From positions 1-34,856 of the forward strand of contig DATCKG010000069.1 of NCBI GenBank assembly GCA_036562385.1: a stretch of 34,856 nucleotides of DNA. Reading direction: 5' to 3'. Both the position numbers and the translations under genes were made by a program. The notes beneath the pieces are model-generated. The model worked only from the letters and a program-made list of their open reading frames with translations. It was not told the DNA's origin and did not search any database. This DNA is from DATCKG01 sp036562385 (lineage in GTDB: Bacteria; Bacillota; Sulfobacillia; Symbiobacteriales; Symbiobacteriaceae). Of the stretch, positions 6,958 through 14,630 are shown piece by piece (position 1 is the stretch's first letter; each line of letters starts with the position of its first letter).

Positions 6958-7953
6958 TCAAAACTGCCGGCTCAGCACAAAGCTGGCCAGCTCCTCCAGA
7001 ACCGGGCGGCTGGCCAGGTCCGGTACGCTCTTCAGTTGCTCGACGCCCCTTTTCAAGTGCATTTCGGCCTGCTGCCTGGCATAGGCAAAGGACCCTGCCT
7101 CTTCCAGAACCTGCTTGACCCACTCGACGTCTTCGTCGGTGATCCGCTGGGTCTCGATCAGGGCCTTCAGTTCCTTGGCGCGCGGCGAGCAGCGGAGGGC
7201 ATGAATCACCGGCAACGTCAGGATGCCTGTCTTAAGATCGCCGCACACTGGCTTGCCCACCTTGGCCTCGCTGCCCTGGAAGTCCAGCAGGTCGTCGGCG
7301 ATCTGAAAGCTGAGGCCGATGCCCATTCCATACTCATACAGCGCCTGCACCTGATCCTCGGGAGCGCCTGCCATGATCGCGCCCAACCGGCAGGATTCGG
7401 CGATCAGGTAGCCGGTCTTCTGTGCGATCCGCTGGTAGTAGTCGGCTTCCGATTGCTCCGTACAGAAATAGGAGGCCATCTGGGCCAGTTCGCCGCGGCT
7501 CATCTCGTGGACCACGTCGGCCATGAGCCGCACCACCCGGTTGTTCCCAGTTTGGGCCAGCAGGGAGAAGCCCTTGGCAAACAAATAGTCCCCCACCAGC
7601 ACCGAAACCTGGTTGGACCATTTGGCATTTACCGTGGGCCGGCCGCGGCGGAGGGCGGCATGATCCACCACATCGTCGTGGACCAGGGTGGCGCTGTGGA
7701 TCAATTCCACCGCCACCGCCACCGGAATCACCCGTTCCACGTCCACACCCGGAAACTTGCTGGACAATACTACCAGCGCCGGGCGAATGCGCTTGCCTCC
7801 TGCACGCAAAATGTACGTGGAAACCTCGCCCAAAAGCTGGTCCGGGGTTTCCAACGCCTCCTCAATGGCCCGTTCTACCTGCTGCAGATCGTCCGCGATC
7901 GAGGCAAAAATAGACAGGGGCTGCATATGACCGGTAAGGGGCTGTGACGTCAC
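6958..7953 (-). CDS. hepT: Trans-polyprenyl diphosphate synthase (HepT-like)
   Basis: The enzyme elongates isoprenoid chains with isopentenyl diphosphate, probably for the menaquinone side chain. Chain length cannot be told from sequence here. With the start chosen it has 331 residues. Motifs are GGKRIRP (52-58), the first aspartate-rich motif DDVVD (93-97) followed by RRGRP, and the second DDLLD (220-224). The GTG at 7953 is chosen because AGGTGATC, a perfect anti-16S match, lies just upstream. The next in-frame ATG (7926) has no such site, and a TTG at 8022 is unlikely. It is followed by rex, which fits a link between respiration and redox sensing. Confidence 0.9.
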   Translation of the reverse strand: MTSQPLTGHMQPLSIFASIADDLQQVERAIEEALETPDQLLGEVSTYILRAGGKRIRPALVVLSSKFPGVDVERVIPVAVAVELIHSATLVHDDVVDHAALRRGRPTVNAKWSNQVSVLVGDYLFAKGFSLLAQTGNNRVVRLMADVVHEMSRGELAQMASYFCTEQSEADYYQRIAQKTGYLIAESCRLGAIMAGAPEDQVQALYEYGMGIGLSFQIADDLLDFQGSEAKVGKPVCGDLKTGILTLPVIHALRCSPRAKELKALIETQRITDEDVEWVKQVLEEAGSFAYARQQAEMHLKRGVEQLKSVPDLASRPVLEELASFVLSRQF

Positions 7954-8015
7954 CTGATCACCTGCTTTACCGGGGTAACGCCCGAAGGAATTCGGGCCGG
8001 ACACAATGGTACCGT

Positions 8016-8074
8016 ACGGCAAAAGCCGTTTTGACTATGCGCATCTATTGTACCATGAAGAGGGGGGTCGGCAA
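8016..8074 (-). promoter_or_regulatory. Promoter of hepT-rex, with short leader hairpin
   Basis: TTGCCG (8069-8074) and TACAAT (8047-8052) are spaced by 16 nt on the minus strand, predicting a start near 8040. A perfect small hairpin ACGGC-TTTT-GCCGT (8016-8029) lies in the first 25 nt of the transcript and could protect the 5' end. Confidence 0.65.
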
Positions 8075-8123
8075 AGTGGCGCCACCCCCGCGTCCGGTCA
8101 ACATCCCCGCGCATCCGGACTGA

Positions 8124-8150
8124 CAAAAAGGCCGCCCGATACGGGGCGGC
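8124..8150 (-). terminator. Terminator after whiA
   Basis: GCCGCCC (8144-8150) pairs with GGGCGGC (8131-8137) and CTTTTTG follows on the minus strand. It ends the sigma-rapZ-yvcK-whiA run. Confidence 0.88.
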
Positions 8151-8173
8151 TTTCTCCGCCTCCGCCGGAGCCG

Positions 8174-9124
8174 TTATCCATTCTCATACCGCCGGGCCAG
8201 TTCCATCAGTTTCCGCATGCGGTGGTTGACCCCGGATTTGCCCACAGGTGGCACGCACATCTCGCCCAATTCCTTGAGGCTGGCATCCGGATGGCTGAGC
8301 CGGAGCAGGGCCAGTTCCCGCAGCGGCTCGCTGAGATCCTTCAGCCCGTCTCGGGCCCGGAGCCGTTCCAACGCGGCCACCTGCCGAGCAGCGGCCTCCA
8401 CCGTCTTGGTCAGGTTGGCTGTTTCGGCGTTCACCTGCCGGTTCACCTGGTTTTTCATTTCCTTGATGGCCCGGACCTCCTCAAACCGGAGCAGCGCCTG
8501 ATGCGCTCCCACCAGGCCCAGGAAATGCGCGATTTGATCGGCGTCCTTCACGTACAACACCAGGGACTCCTTCCGGTAGGCCAGCCGAACCGGGATCCCG
8601 CACTGGAAGAGCAGCTGTCCCAGGGCATCGGCCGCCTCGGTGCTGGTGGTAGTCATCTCCAGGTGGTGCTGTCGCTCCGGTGAGGCGACCCACCCGGTAC
8701 CCAAAAAGGTTCCCCGCAGGTAGGCACAGCGGCAGTGTTCCTGCTCCAGCTCCTCCAGGTAGCCCCATTCCTGCAGGCGTCCCTCCGCATCCAGAAACCC
8801 CAGTTCCTTCAGCATCTCCACCAGGCCGGGCTGCTGCGGAATCCGCACCACGTAGGTCAGATTCTTGCGTAGCCGCTGGCGCCGCATCACCAGCACTTCC
8901 GGCCGCAGGTGAAACTCGCTCTTGAGCATTCGGATAAAGCGCCGGGCCACCGGCGAGGAGTCGGTACCCAGGATACAGGCCAGGCGGTGATTGGCACTGA
9001 TGCTGATCCGACCGCTGGCCCGCAGCAGGGCCGCCACCTCCATCCGCCGACAGCAGGACCGCTCCACAGGCAGATGCGCCAGTTCGTGCTTGACACTGGT
9101 GGAGAAGGATACCGCATCTGTCAC
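8174..9124 (-). CDS. whiA: WhiA family DNA-binding protein
   Basis: WhiA is a conserved Gram-positive DNA-binding protein. It is a sporulation regulator in Streptomyces and affects cell division and chromosome segregation in Bacillus. The 316 residues show the N-terminal domain (SFSTSVKHELAHL) and the LAGLIDADG-derived segment AYLRGTFLGTGWVASPE (134-150), which lacks nuclease acidic residues as in the family. A C-terminal helix-turn-helix follows (about 265-312, with SLKELGEM and GKSGVNHRMRKL). The GTG start (9124) overlaps the stop of the preceding gene as GTGA, with GGGGGA 8 nt upstream, so the two are translationally coupled. Confidence 0.96.
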   Translation of the reverse strand: MTDAVSFSTSVKHELAHLPVERSCCRRMEVAALLRASGRISISANHRLACILGTDSSPVARRFIRMLKSEFHLRPEVLVMRRQRLRKNLTYVVRIPQQPGLVEMLKELGFLDAEGRLQEWGYLEELEQEHCRCAYLRGTFLGTGWVASPERQHHLEMTTTSTEAADALGQLLFQCGIPVRLAYRKESLVLYVKDADQIAHFLGLVGAHQALLRFEEVRAIKEMKNQVNRQVNAETANLTKTVEAAARQVAALERLRARDGLKDLSEPLRELALLRLSHPDASLKELGEMCVPPVGKSGVNHRMRKLMELARRYENG

Positions 9125-10239
9125 GTTTCATTCCCCCGCTCCGGCTGTCGCCGTCCTCCCTGCCCGCGGCCCGCCCCCTTGGTACGGCTGACCGCGCCTT
9201 TCCGGGGCACGGGCCCGTTCAGGATCCCACTGATGCCCAAGGCCAGCCATTCGGCCGGGTTCCGCCGCACCAACTCGCCGCCCACGGCCACGGGAACCCC
9301 CGCCTCCCCGGCCGCCTGGATGGCCTCCTCCAGCAGCCGCCGGACGCCCGGATGATGCCCCCGGGGCCCCGGCGCCGCCTTATCCAGATCCACCGCCACA
9401 CCACCGGTCTCCCGGACAAACAGGGGCACCGCCGCCAGGTCGTCCAGGCGGCTCACCAGGACCACCGGCGGCTGATCCCACTGCTTTCGGGCGCCCTGCA
9501 GGATGCCGGGGTCCCCGTTGAGCCGGCAGACCGGCCGGCCGTTGAGCCGGCTGCTCCCTTCCCACTCCCAGAGCGGAGGGCCGGATTCCGCCGGTGCCGG
9601 CTCGGGCTCCGGCTCCACCTCCTCTTCCAACGTAATGGTCAGGCCGTCGGCCTCCACCCGCCTGCCGTGCCAGTGGGGACCCAGACCCGGCACCCCCCAA
9701 AGCAGAGGGCCGCCGCCCCGCACCGGCGGTTCCGGTCCCGCGATCAGGGCCGGGTGCCGCCGGTCCAGCGTCTCCAGGGGGCTGAGCTGCTCGGCCGCCA
9801 GCACGGCATCCTCCGGCAGGTCCAGGGGCCGGAGCCGTCTGGCAATCCATCGGGCTACGGTCAGCAGGTAGCCGGCCCGCTCCCGCAGCGCCTCCCGCTG
9901 GACCATCACCGCGCTGACCTTTTCGGCCGCCGCCACCGCCGCTCCGGCCGCCGGCATTCCTTCCTGATCCACTGCCAGGCACACGCGCCGGATCCATGAT
10001 TCCTCCTGCAGGGCGTCCCGGTACCCCTGCAGCAGAAGGCGGCCCTCCAGCACCGGCTGCCCTTCCGACCAGGCTTCCAGATCCGCCAACCCCCGGCTCA
10101 CCTCGCGCCGGAAACGGCGCACCTCCTCAGCCCGGTCCGCCACCGGACCGGGAGCCTGCCCGGAAGGCTCCGCGCCCAGCCAGACCACCCTACCTCGGAT
10201 CCGACCGGGCCAGCACCCCGCAGCCGTGACCGTTCGCAT
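9121..10239 (-). CDS. Degenerate PTS Enzyme I-like protein (non-catalytic paralogue)
   Basis: The 372 residues resemble a shortened PTS Enzyme I. Residues 4-22 look like the EI first strands. Residues 38-137 look like the helical HPr-binding region (LLLQGYRDALQEE, LRERAGYLLTVARWIARRL). Residues 145-205 follow the swivelling domain from VLAAEQLSPLETL to RRVEADGLTITL. Residues 295-343 match the EI C-terminal end (HHPGVRRLLEEAIQAA, VPVAVGGEL, EWLALGISGIL). The phospho-histidine segment GGxTSHxAI is absent (GGGPLLWGVPGLG stands there). The active-site Cys is Gly320, and the PEP-binding TIM barrel is largely missing. It therefore cannot be a normal phosphotransferase. It starts directly after the yvcK stop (TAG|ATG) and overlaps whiA. 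The tail (346-372) is basic and glycine-rich. The homology is judged by eye; a role as partner or sensor for the RapZ-YvcK-WhiA group is inference. Confidence 0.7.
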   Translation of the reverse strand: MRTVTAAGCWPGRIRGRVVWLGAEPSGQAPGPVADRAEEVRRFRREVSRGLADLEAWSEGQPVLEGRLLLQGYRDALQEESWIRRVCLAVDQEGMPAAGAAVAAAEKVSAVMVQREALRERAGYLLTVARWIARRLRPLDLPEDAVLAAEQLSPLETLDRRHPALIAGPEPPVRGGGPLLWGVPGLGPHWHGRRVEADGLTITLEEEVEPEPEPAPAESGPPLWEWEGSSRLNGRPVCRLNGDPGILQGARKQWDQPPVVLVSRLDDLAAVPLFVRETGGVAVDLDKAAPGPRGHHPGVRRLLEEAIQAAGEAGVPVAVGGELVRRNPAEWLALGISGILNGPVPRKGAVSRTKGAGRGQGGRRQPERGNET

Positions 10240-11625
10240 CTACCGCCCCTCCTCCCAGGTGCGCTCCTGTAAGCGCTGCCTTAGCAGGAAGAAGTCCCAG
10301 GGGGTCCGCTCCAGGTGCGTCCGCCGGTCCAGGAACAGCTTGATTATGTGCCATGCCAGTTTATCCGGGTCATGCCGGACATAGGCATGCCGGCGATCGA
10401 GCAAATCGGCCTGAACCAGATCGACCCCCAGGCGCTGGACCTCCTTGACATCGATCCGCACGGGTTCCGAGTGCTCTGCCGCGTACTTCGCGAGGATCTC
10501 CTCCGGGATGGGCTGGGTATTGGCCAGACAGGTATGGATGATCCCGTACCCCGCGTGATCGATGATCGCCTTGATGTGACGGGAAACCGTATAGCCGTCG
10601 GTCTCCCCGTGTTCCGTCATGATGTTGCACACATAAATCTTCAGGGCCTTTGAACGCCTGATGGCGTCCGCCACCCCCGGCACCAGCAGATTGGGGATGA
10701 TGCTGGTGTACAGACTGCCGGGCCCCAGGACGATCAGCTCCGCCTGTTCAATGGCCTCCAGGGCCTCCGGCAGGGGGCGGATCTCGCCCGGCTTCCCGTC
10801 CTTCCCCACGGGCTCCAGGAAGACCCGGCGGATGGGCACACCGGCCTTGCCGATAATCGACTCGCCGGCCACGATGCGGCCGTCGGCCATCTCCGCCTTG
10901 AGCATCACCTGGTCCAAGGTAGAGGGCATCACCCGCCCCCGGACCGCCAGCACCTGGCTGGAGGCCCGCACGGCGTCGTAAAAGTTGCCGGTGGCCTCGG
11001 TCATGGCCAGGATGAACAAGTTCCCAAACGAGTGGCCGGCCAGCCCTTCACCCATCTCAAACCGATGCTGAAAAAGCCGCTCCATCAGCGGCTCCGTGTC
11101 AGCCAGTGCCACCAGGCAGTTCCGAATGTCACCAGGCGGCAGAATGCCGAACTCGCTCCGCAACCGGCCCGAGGAGCCGCCGTCATCGGCCACCGTAACC
11201 ACAGCGGTAATGTTCGAGGTGTATTGTTTCAATCCCCGGAGCAACGCCGGGATGCCGGTGCCTCCCCCGATGGCCACCACCCGAGGCCCCCGGATCAGAT
11301 AGCGACGCTGGTAGTAGGTTTCGGCCATGTCTTCCCACGGCCCCAGCAGGGTGACGAGCACCGCCCGGACCAGCCGGATCGCCCCGTACATGGCAAGGAA
11401 GATGCCCAATCCCAGGGCCGCGATCCCGGCCACCACAGGCCCCCGGCGGAACATGTCCGCGCTGTAGGAGATGTGCTCAAAGAGCCAGGCGCCCACCACC
11501 GCGTACAGGTTGATATGGACCACCAGGGAGATCCCCAGGACCACCAAGAACACGCCGCAAACCGAAAGCAGCAGCCACCGCTTCAGCCCAAGACCGGGCA
11601 GCAGCCACCGCAGGTATCGCTTCAT
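10240..11625 (-). CDS. yvcK: YvcK/CofD-like gluconeogenesis factor with N-terminal membrane anchor
   Basis: YvcK proteins bind UDP-sugars and are needed for growth on gluconeogenic carbon sources and for correct wall synthesis. At 461 residues this one is about 140 longer than the Bacillus protein (about 317). The excess is an N-terminal region with two membrane helices (about 18-38 and 63-83). The CofD-like fold begins at residue 116 with GGGTG (120-124), then VADDGGSSGRLR (145-156), PPGDIRNCL and GHSFGNLF. The ATG overlaps the rapZ stop as ATGA. The anchor would hold UDP-sugar sensing at the membrane. Confidence 0.96.
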   Translation of the reverse strand: MKRYLRWLLPGLGLKRWLLLSVCGVFLVVLGISLVVHINLYAVVGAWLFEHISYSADMFRRGPVVAGIAALGLGIFLAMYGAIRLVRAVLVTLLGPWEDMAETYYQRRYLIRGPRVVAIGGGTGIPALLRGLKQYTSNITAVVTVADDGGSSGRLRSEFGILPPGDIRNCLVALADTEPLMERLFQHRFEMGEGLAGHSFGNLFILAMTEATGNFYDAVRASSQVLAVRGRVMPSTLDQVMLKAEMADGRIVAGESIIGKAGVPIRRVFLEPVGKDGKPGEIRPLPEALEAIEQAELIVLGPGSLYTSIIPNLLVPGVADAIRRSKALKIYVCNIMTEHGETDGYTVSRHIKAIIDHAGYGIIHTCLANTQPIPEEILAKYAAEHSEPVRIDVKEVQRLGVDLVQADLLDRRHAYVRHDPDKLAWHIIKLFLDRRTHLERTPWDFFLLRQRLQERTWEEGR

Positions 11626-12629
11626 TCCTGCCCCTCCTGACTGGACCCATCCCCGGGCGGGGCCTCCTCCGGCGCAGCCGGCACGTCCAGAGACTCGAAG
11701 TCCCCGGCCGCCGGGACGTCCTCCCCCTCAGCCGCCTCCGGAGGCGCCTCTTCCCGCCTGACGGGGACGTCCCGATGCTCCACATGACAGGAATAGCCCC
11801 GCTCCCTCAGCCACTCCCCCAGCTTGATGGCCAGGCAGACGGACCGGTGCTGGCCGCCGGTGCATCCGACGGCAATCGTCAGCTGCGTTCTGCCCTCCGC
11901 GACGTACTGGGGCAGCAGGAAGCCGATCAGGCCCGTCAGCCGCCGCCAAAACTGCTGGGTGACGCTCCACTTCATCACGTAGTCCTGGACCGCCTTGTCT
12001 TCGCCGGTCAGTGCCTTCAGGTCGTCCACGTAATGGGGATTCGGCAGGAACCGAACATCGAAAACCAGGTCGGCATCCATCACGGAGCCGTACTTGAAAC
12101 CGAAGGAGACCACGCTGACATGAAGTCCCGGTTCGTTGGAATTGGCCGTGAGCAGCGCCGACAGTTCCCGGCGCAGGTCCGAAACCTTGAGGTTGCTGGT
12201 GTCAATGATCCAGGTGGCTCGGCCCCTCAGCTCCTGTAGCAGCTTCTGCTCCTTCCGAATGCCCTCCACAATCCGGCCGTGGGGCGCCAGCGGATGGCGG
12301 CGGCGGGACTCCTTGTACCGCCGGACCAGGGTCTCATCCGATGCGTCCATGAAAAGAATCTGGTAGGTGAATCCCATCTTCTCCAGCTCGTCCAGCGAAT
12401 GCTGGATCCGATGAAAAAACTGGCCCCCACGGGTATCGATTCCCAGTGCCAGCCGCTGCACTTTTCCTTCTGACTGCAGGCAAAGCTCTGCCATTTTTGG
12501 CATCAGGGCAGGGGGCAGGTTGTCCACGCAGAAAAACCCGAGATCTTCCAAATACTTGATCGCCTGCGTCTTCCCCGCGCCGGACATGCCGGTCACGATC
12601 ACCAGCCGGATTCCCTGATGCATCGTCAT
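11622..12629 (-). CDS. rapZ: RNase adapter protein RapZ (YvcJ), with acidic C-terminal tail
   Basis: In enterobacteria RapZ binds glucosamine-6-phosphate and the sRNA GlmZ to control glmS. In Bacillus YvcJ is a nucleotide-binding protein linked to competence. The Walker A motif is GMSGAGKT (14-21), and the C-terminal domain contains GCTGGQHRSV (255-264), the conserved ligand-site region. The family normally ends near residue 290. Here about 45 extra residues (291-335) are rich in Glu, Pro and Ala. GGGAGGGGG precedes the first ATG; an ATG two codons later is also possible. The yvcK start overlaps the stop. Confidence 0.96.
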   Translation of the reverse strand: MTMHQGIRLVIVTGMSGAGKTQAIKYLEDLGFFCVDNLPPALMPKMAELCLQSEGKVQRLALGIDTRGGQFFHRIQHSLDELEKMGFTYQILFMDASDETLVRRYKESRRRHPLAPHGRIVEGIRKEQKLLQELRGRATWIIDTSNLKVSDLRRELSALLTANSNEPGLHVSVVSFGFKYGSVMDADLVFDVRFLPNPHYVDDLKALTGEDKAVQDYVMKWSVTQQFWRRLTGLIGFLLPQYVAEGRTQLTIAVGCTGGQHRSVCLAIKLGEWLRERGYSCHVEHRDVPVRREEAPPEAAEGEDVPAAGDFESLDVPAAPEEAPPGDGSSQEGQE

Positions 12630-12717
12630 GCGCCCCCTCCCAGATGGAGAGTGAAAACAGGCCCCCCTGGGAACAACAGAGAGTTCTCCCTTGGCCCTCC
12701 GTTATCCTCCAGAAGAA

Positions 12718-12730
12718 GGGAGCCGCTCCC
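12718..12730 (-). terminator. Small hairpin between zinc-finger membrane gene and rapZ
   Basis: GGGAG-CGG-CTCCC is followed on the minus strand by TTCTTCT inside the 158-nt gap upstream of rapZ. It could cause partial termination before rapZ. No convincing promoter was found in the gap. Confidence 0.3.
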
Positions 12731-12787
12731 ACCCCCTCCCGGCAGTAGTATCCCCGCCGGCACCGAAAAGGTGAGCGCGCCCAGCAG

Positions 12788-13420
12788 TCACTGGGAACGG
12801 GACTGGCCCTCTCCCCTCCGAAGCAGCCAGATCCCGGCACCCAGGGCCACAACACCTACCGTCAGGCCCCGCACCGTCTCCACCACCTCGTCGGCTCGGC
12901 CTTCCGGAAAGAGCAGCACCGCCAGGTCCAGGACCACGGCGTTGTACAGCACCAGCGCGCCGAGGCCGATCAGCAGGTACGCGGTGTACCGGGGATGCCA
13001 CCGCTGCCGGAGGACCGACAGATCCACCAGCCCCTTGTCCTCCACCTCCAGTCCCTGCCGCAGCCGGAGGTGGATTTCCCGCGCCTCAAAGACGCTGTAG
13101 AAAATCATCACCGGGATGAACAGCCCGTTGAGCCACGGCATCAGCAAACCCAGTAAGACGATTCCCAGCGCCGTCGCGGCCATCAGCTGCATGCCCCGCT
13201 GAAAGAGACCCATATAGAGGTGCCCCAGACCGGGCACCACCGAAAAAAGCAACCGGAGCGTACTGTTGACGGGCCGGTTCACCGTGGCAACGCGGGCCTC
13301 CAGGCAGGCCCGGCAGTACACCTGCCCGGCCAGGCTGATGCCACATTCTTCGCAAACCTCGCTGCCACACAGGCTGCACACCTGTTTGCTTGCGCGGTCC
13401 GGGTGAAATGCGCAGCTCAT
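12788..13420 (-). CDS. Zinc-finger (B-box-like) multi-span membrane protein
   Basis: The function is unknown. The 210-residue protein begins with a compact cysteine-rich module: Cys3, His6, Cys15, Cys18, Cys23, Cys26, Cys36 and Cys39, the spacing of a two-zinc B-box-type finger. A TM2-like segment follows (VPGLGHLYMGLFQRG, about 62-76) with its adjoining helices. Two more hydrophobic spans lie near 148-172 and 182-202. It lies 15 nt after the anti-sigma gene, so it probably belongs to the same operon. A helper in membrane signalling or sigma control would fit, but nothing in the sequence proves it. The ATG at 13420 is preceded by GAGGGGG about 11 nt away. Confidence 0.75.
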   Translation of the reverse strand: MSCAFHPDRASKQVCSLCGSEVCEECGISLAGQVYCRACLEARVATVNRPVNSTLRLLFSVVPGLGHLYMGLFQRGMQLMAATALGIVLLGLLMPWLNGLFIPVMIFYSVFEAREIHLRLRQGLEVEDKGLVDLSVLRQRWHPRYTAYLLIGLGALVLYNAVVLDLAVLLFPEGRADEVVETVRGLTVGVVALGAGIWLLRRGEGQSRSQ

Positions 13421-13435
13421 GCGTGTGAATCCCCC

Positions 13436-13933
13436 TCAGCCAATCTGAAACAGAGCGGCCACCCAGCCGGACAGGAAGGCGTCCAGGCGGGCCTGCAGCG
13501 CCGCCCAGAACGCCAGTCCCTGGGCTGCCCAGACCGCCAGCCGTTGGGTGCACTGGCTCCAAAGGAAAAGCATGTTCCCCAGCGAAACTACTACCGTGGT
13601 CGCGCCCAGGGCATAGGCCAAGCTCACGTACTGGCCTCTGGACCACCGCTGCCGGAGCCAGGGCAGCACCAGGTGGAAACCGTTGCCGTGTTCTGCCTGC
13701 ACCCGGGCCATCACCCGGTCGGAGAAGTCAGCGGGCAGCGGGGCAGGGTCCGCCAGAACTTCCGCCCACAGGAGCGGGTCTGCCAAAGCGGCGTTCAGCT
13801 CTTCCAAGGCCCTGTACTCCCGCCGGCACGCCTCACACCGGGAGAGATGATTCGCCACCGCCTTGGCCTCTGCTTCTGTCAGGGTCCGGGCCCAGTAGGC
13901 CTCCAGACGCCGGCAGACCTCGCCGCACTCCAT
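13436..13933 (-). CDS. Anti-sigma factor with zf-HC2/ZAS domain
   Basis: The 165-residue product starts MECGEVCRRLEAYWARTLTEAE and contains the zinc anti-sigma signature H-x3-C-x2-C in HLSRCEAC (about residues 29-36). A single membrane helix follows near residues 108-126 (LAYALGATTVVVSLGNMLF), then a C-terminal amphipathic region. ZAS proteins hold their partner ECF sigma factor inactive through the N-terminal domain. The gene directly follows a sigma factor gene. The ATG at 13933 has GGGGGTGA upstream; a GTG at 13942 would add three residues. Either start lies about 100 nt inside the 3' end of the sigma gene, which is unusual. Confidence 0.85.
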   Translation of the reverse strand: MECGEVCRRLEAYWARTLTEAEAKAVANHLSRCEACRREYRALEELNAALADPLLWAEVLADPAPLPADFSDRVMARVQAEHGNGFHLVLPWLRQRWSRGQYVSLAYALGATTVVVSLGNMLFLWSQCTQRLAVWAAQGLAFWAALQARLDAFLSGWVAALFQIG

Positions 13934-14516
13934 CGCTGTCACCCCCGTCTGCTTGGAAAAAGGCTTTTCGCAGCTGCTGTTTGGCCCGGTACAGGCGGGA
14001 CTCGACGGTTCGCACCGGGATATGAAGCCGCTCCGCGATCTCCCGGTAGCTCAGCTGATAGAAGTGGTACAGGAGCACCACTTCCCGGTAGTCCGGCGGC
14101 AACGCCCGGATCGCCTCCCGGAGGCGGCGCCGCCGCTCATTTCGCAAAGCGGCCTCCTCGGGATCCTCCGGGACCCCTGCAAACCCCTGTATCCGTCGCT
14201 CGCCCTCCTCCGGCAGTTCCAGCGGCACCTGAAGGGGCCGGCGGCGCCGGGCCCGCAGCCAGTCAAGGGCCACGTTCACGGTCAGCCTGTGCAGCCAGGT
14301 GGTAAACGCCGCCTCGCCGCGGTACCCGGCGAGAGACCGGTACACTTTGAGGAAAGCCTCCTGGGTCAGATCCTGTGCGTCCTGTTCGTCCCCCACCACC
14401 TGATACAGCATCCGGTAGACGCGTCCCTGATGGCGCTCCACAAGCATCGCAAAGGCCTTCATGTTCCCCTGTTGTGCCATCAGGACCAGCGCTTCGTCAG
14501 GCGGAGTCGAGGACAT
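13833..14516 (-). CDS. ECF-type sigma-70 family RNA polymerase sigma factor
   Basis: The 227-residue product starts MSSTPPDEALVLMAQQGN. Region 2 follows (FAMLVERHQGRVYRMLYQVV, then DLTQEAFLKVYRSLAGYRGE, FTTWLHRLTVNVALDWLR). Region 4 is at about 140-190 (EAIRALPPDYREVVLLYHF, LSYREIAERLHIPVRTVESR). The normal fold ends around RAKQQLRKAFF (about residue 188). The last 38 or so residues (from ADGGDSDG) are Gly/Arg/Pro-rich and overlap the anti-sigma gene, so they may not be native protein. One extra G in the G5 run near 13943 would end the frame at a TGA overlapping the anti-sigma GTG. The ATG at 14516 is preceded by AGAGG about 11 nt away. Target promoters are unknown. Confidence 0.92.
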   Translation of the reverse strand: MSSTPPDEALVLMAQQGNMKAFAMLVERHQGRVYRMLYQVVGDEQDAQDLTQEAFLKVYRSLAGYRGEAAFTTWLHRLTVNVALDWLRARRRRPLQVPLELPEEGERRIQGFAGVPEDPEEAALRNERRRRLREAIRALPPDYREVVLLYHFYQLSYREIAERLHIPVRTVESRLYRAKQQLRKAFFQADGGDSDGVRRGLPASGGLLGPDPDRSRGQGGGESSLPV

Positions 14517-14630
14517 GCACCACAACCTCTTTGCTGCGTTCTGTCTGGTTGGACGCTCACCAGCCGCCGAACCCTTCAGGAACCCGAAATCCTTTATGCT
14601 GATCACTTTCTCCTGCCGGGAGGCCTGCCC

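Noticed and set aside
14517..14630. AACC...CGTC-like words as an ECF autoregulatory promoter before the sigma gene
   Set aside because: The spacing does not fit the usual 15-17 nt and no second copy was found to support a motif.
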